Shown: positions 63,755 through 64,000 of the stretch, piece after piece
How positions within the stretch are numbered: the first letter of the stretch is position 1
How the letters are laid out: each line of letters starts with the position of its first letter
Source: Sporopachydermia quercuum
Lineage: Eukaryota > Ascomycota > Sporopachydermiomycetes > Sporopachydermiales > Sporopachydermiaceae
Length of the DNA stretch: 64,000 nt
Direction of reading: 5' to 3'
NCBI GenBank assembly: GCA_001599295.1
Contig: BCGN01000004.1
Location: 310,346-374,345, forward strand
Notes under the pieces: generated by a model
What the model was told of the DNA's origin: nothing
Databases searched by the model: none
The model's input: only the letters and a program-made list of their open reading frames with translations
Position numbers and translations under genes: made by a program

Positions 63755-64000
63755 ATTGCAACGTTCAAATTGACTGCTTCAAATGAAAAAGTCCTAGCCT
63801 ATGAATCAAGCTATACCATTATCCCAGCAGTATAAACTGATCTCCAGAGTGATTGAAGTTGTTCCTTCTATTGAACCAACATTCCAGTATATAAGCCATC
63901 AATACACACTGATGCCAACTAACAATTGTATGCATGCCTTTTGTTTGTCCCATTTCAGATATTTCCACAAGANTTAGAAATGAAGTCTGTGCATAAATCT
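63755..64000. other. Window end, upstream of SPC1
   Basis: About 245 bases with an ambiguous base at 63973. No gene seen. Confidence 0.4.

Overview
The window looks like nuclear chromosomal DNA of an AT-rich budding yeast (Saccharomycotina). The reasons are: a Saccharomyces-type Dpm1 with its own C-terminal membrane anchor, a single-function Ade1, a class II myosin, a peroxisomal acyl-CoA oxidase, fungal-type Arr3, Xrs2 and separase, and short spliceosomal introns with near-perfect TACTAAC branch sites. It is unlike Saccharomyces in being intron-rich: I resolved 17 introns in 10 of 26 protein genes, and it keeps an intact Y14 (RBM8A) gene, which Saccharomyces lacks. I could not place the species or test the CUG code. 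There are ambiguous bases at 38415, 61923-61924 and 63973.

Layout. 1-4286: no intact gene; broken coding-like sequence on the minus strand (about 475-1600) and unassigned coding-like pieces near 2690-2860 and 3475-3889. 4287-5786: PUT1. 7955-8492: four-exon MDM35, divergent from DPM1 (8976-9752). 10525-11823: ARR3. 12395-12841: unassigned basic protein, convergent with RTT103 (to 14235). 14989-17151: CLC1 (three exons) convergent with ADE1. 17770-19441: two-exon TMEM135-like membrane protein, convergent with ALG13. 21233-25649: KIN3, MRP2 (uS14m, two exons), RNH1. 26001-26072: tRNA-Arg(CCU). 26381-26972: TAF9. 27575-28381: a GC-rich bacterial-type quinone oxidoreductase, the best horizontal-transfer candidate here. 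30151-35601: MYO1. 37629-39206: FRQ1 and COQ7. 40220-44554: three-exon class 3 lipase convergent with XRS2. 45215-45912: four-exon Y14. 46704-47864: RRG8-like protein. 48536-55639: separase ESP1. 57142-57418: possible small two-exon gene. 57573-58736: CIN2 (TBCC). 59243-61309: acyl-CoA oxidase. 63382-63754: SPC1.

Functional themes. The genes are mostly housekeeping and not organised by pathway: mitochondrial proteins (PUT1, MDM35, MRP2, COQ7, RRG8-like), ER glycosylation and translocation (DPM1, ALG13, SPC1), cytoskeleton and mitosis (MYO1, CIN2, KIN3, ESP1), DNA and transcription (XRS2, RTT103, RNH1, TAF9), and peroxisomal beta-oxidation (POX). Most genes are in alternating orientation, giving many divergent promoters (MDM35/DPM1, RTT103/CLC1, ADE1/TMEM135-like, ALG13/KIN3, MRP2/RNH1, MYO1/FRQ1, COQ7/lipase, Y14/RRG8) and closely spaced convergent 3' ends. 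Many reported open frames began at TTG or GTG; I moved those starts to the first in-frame ATG.
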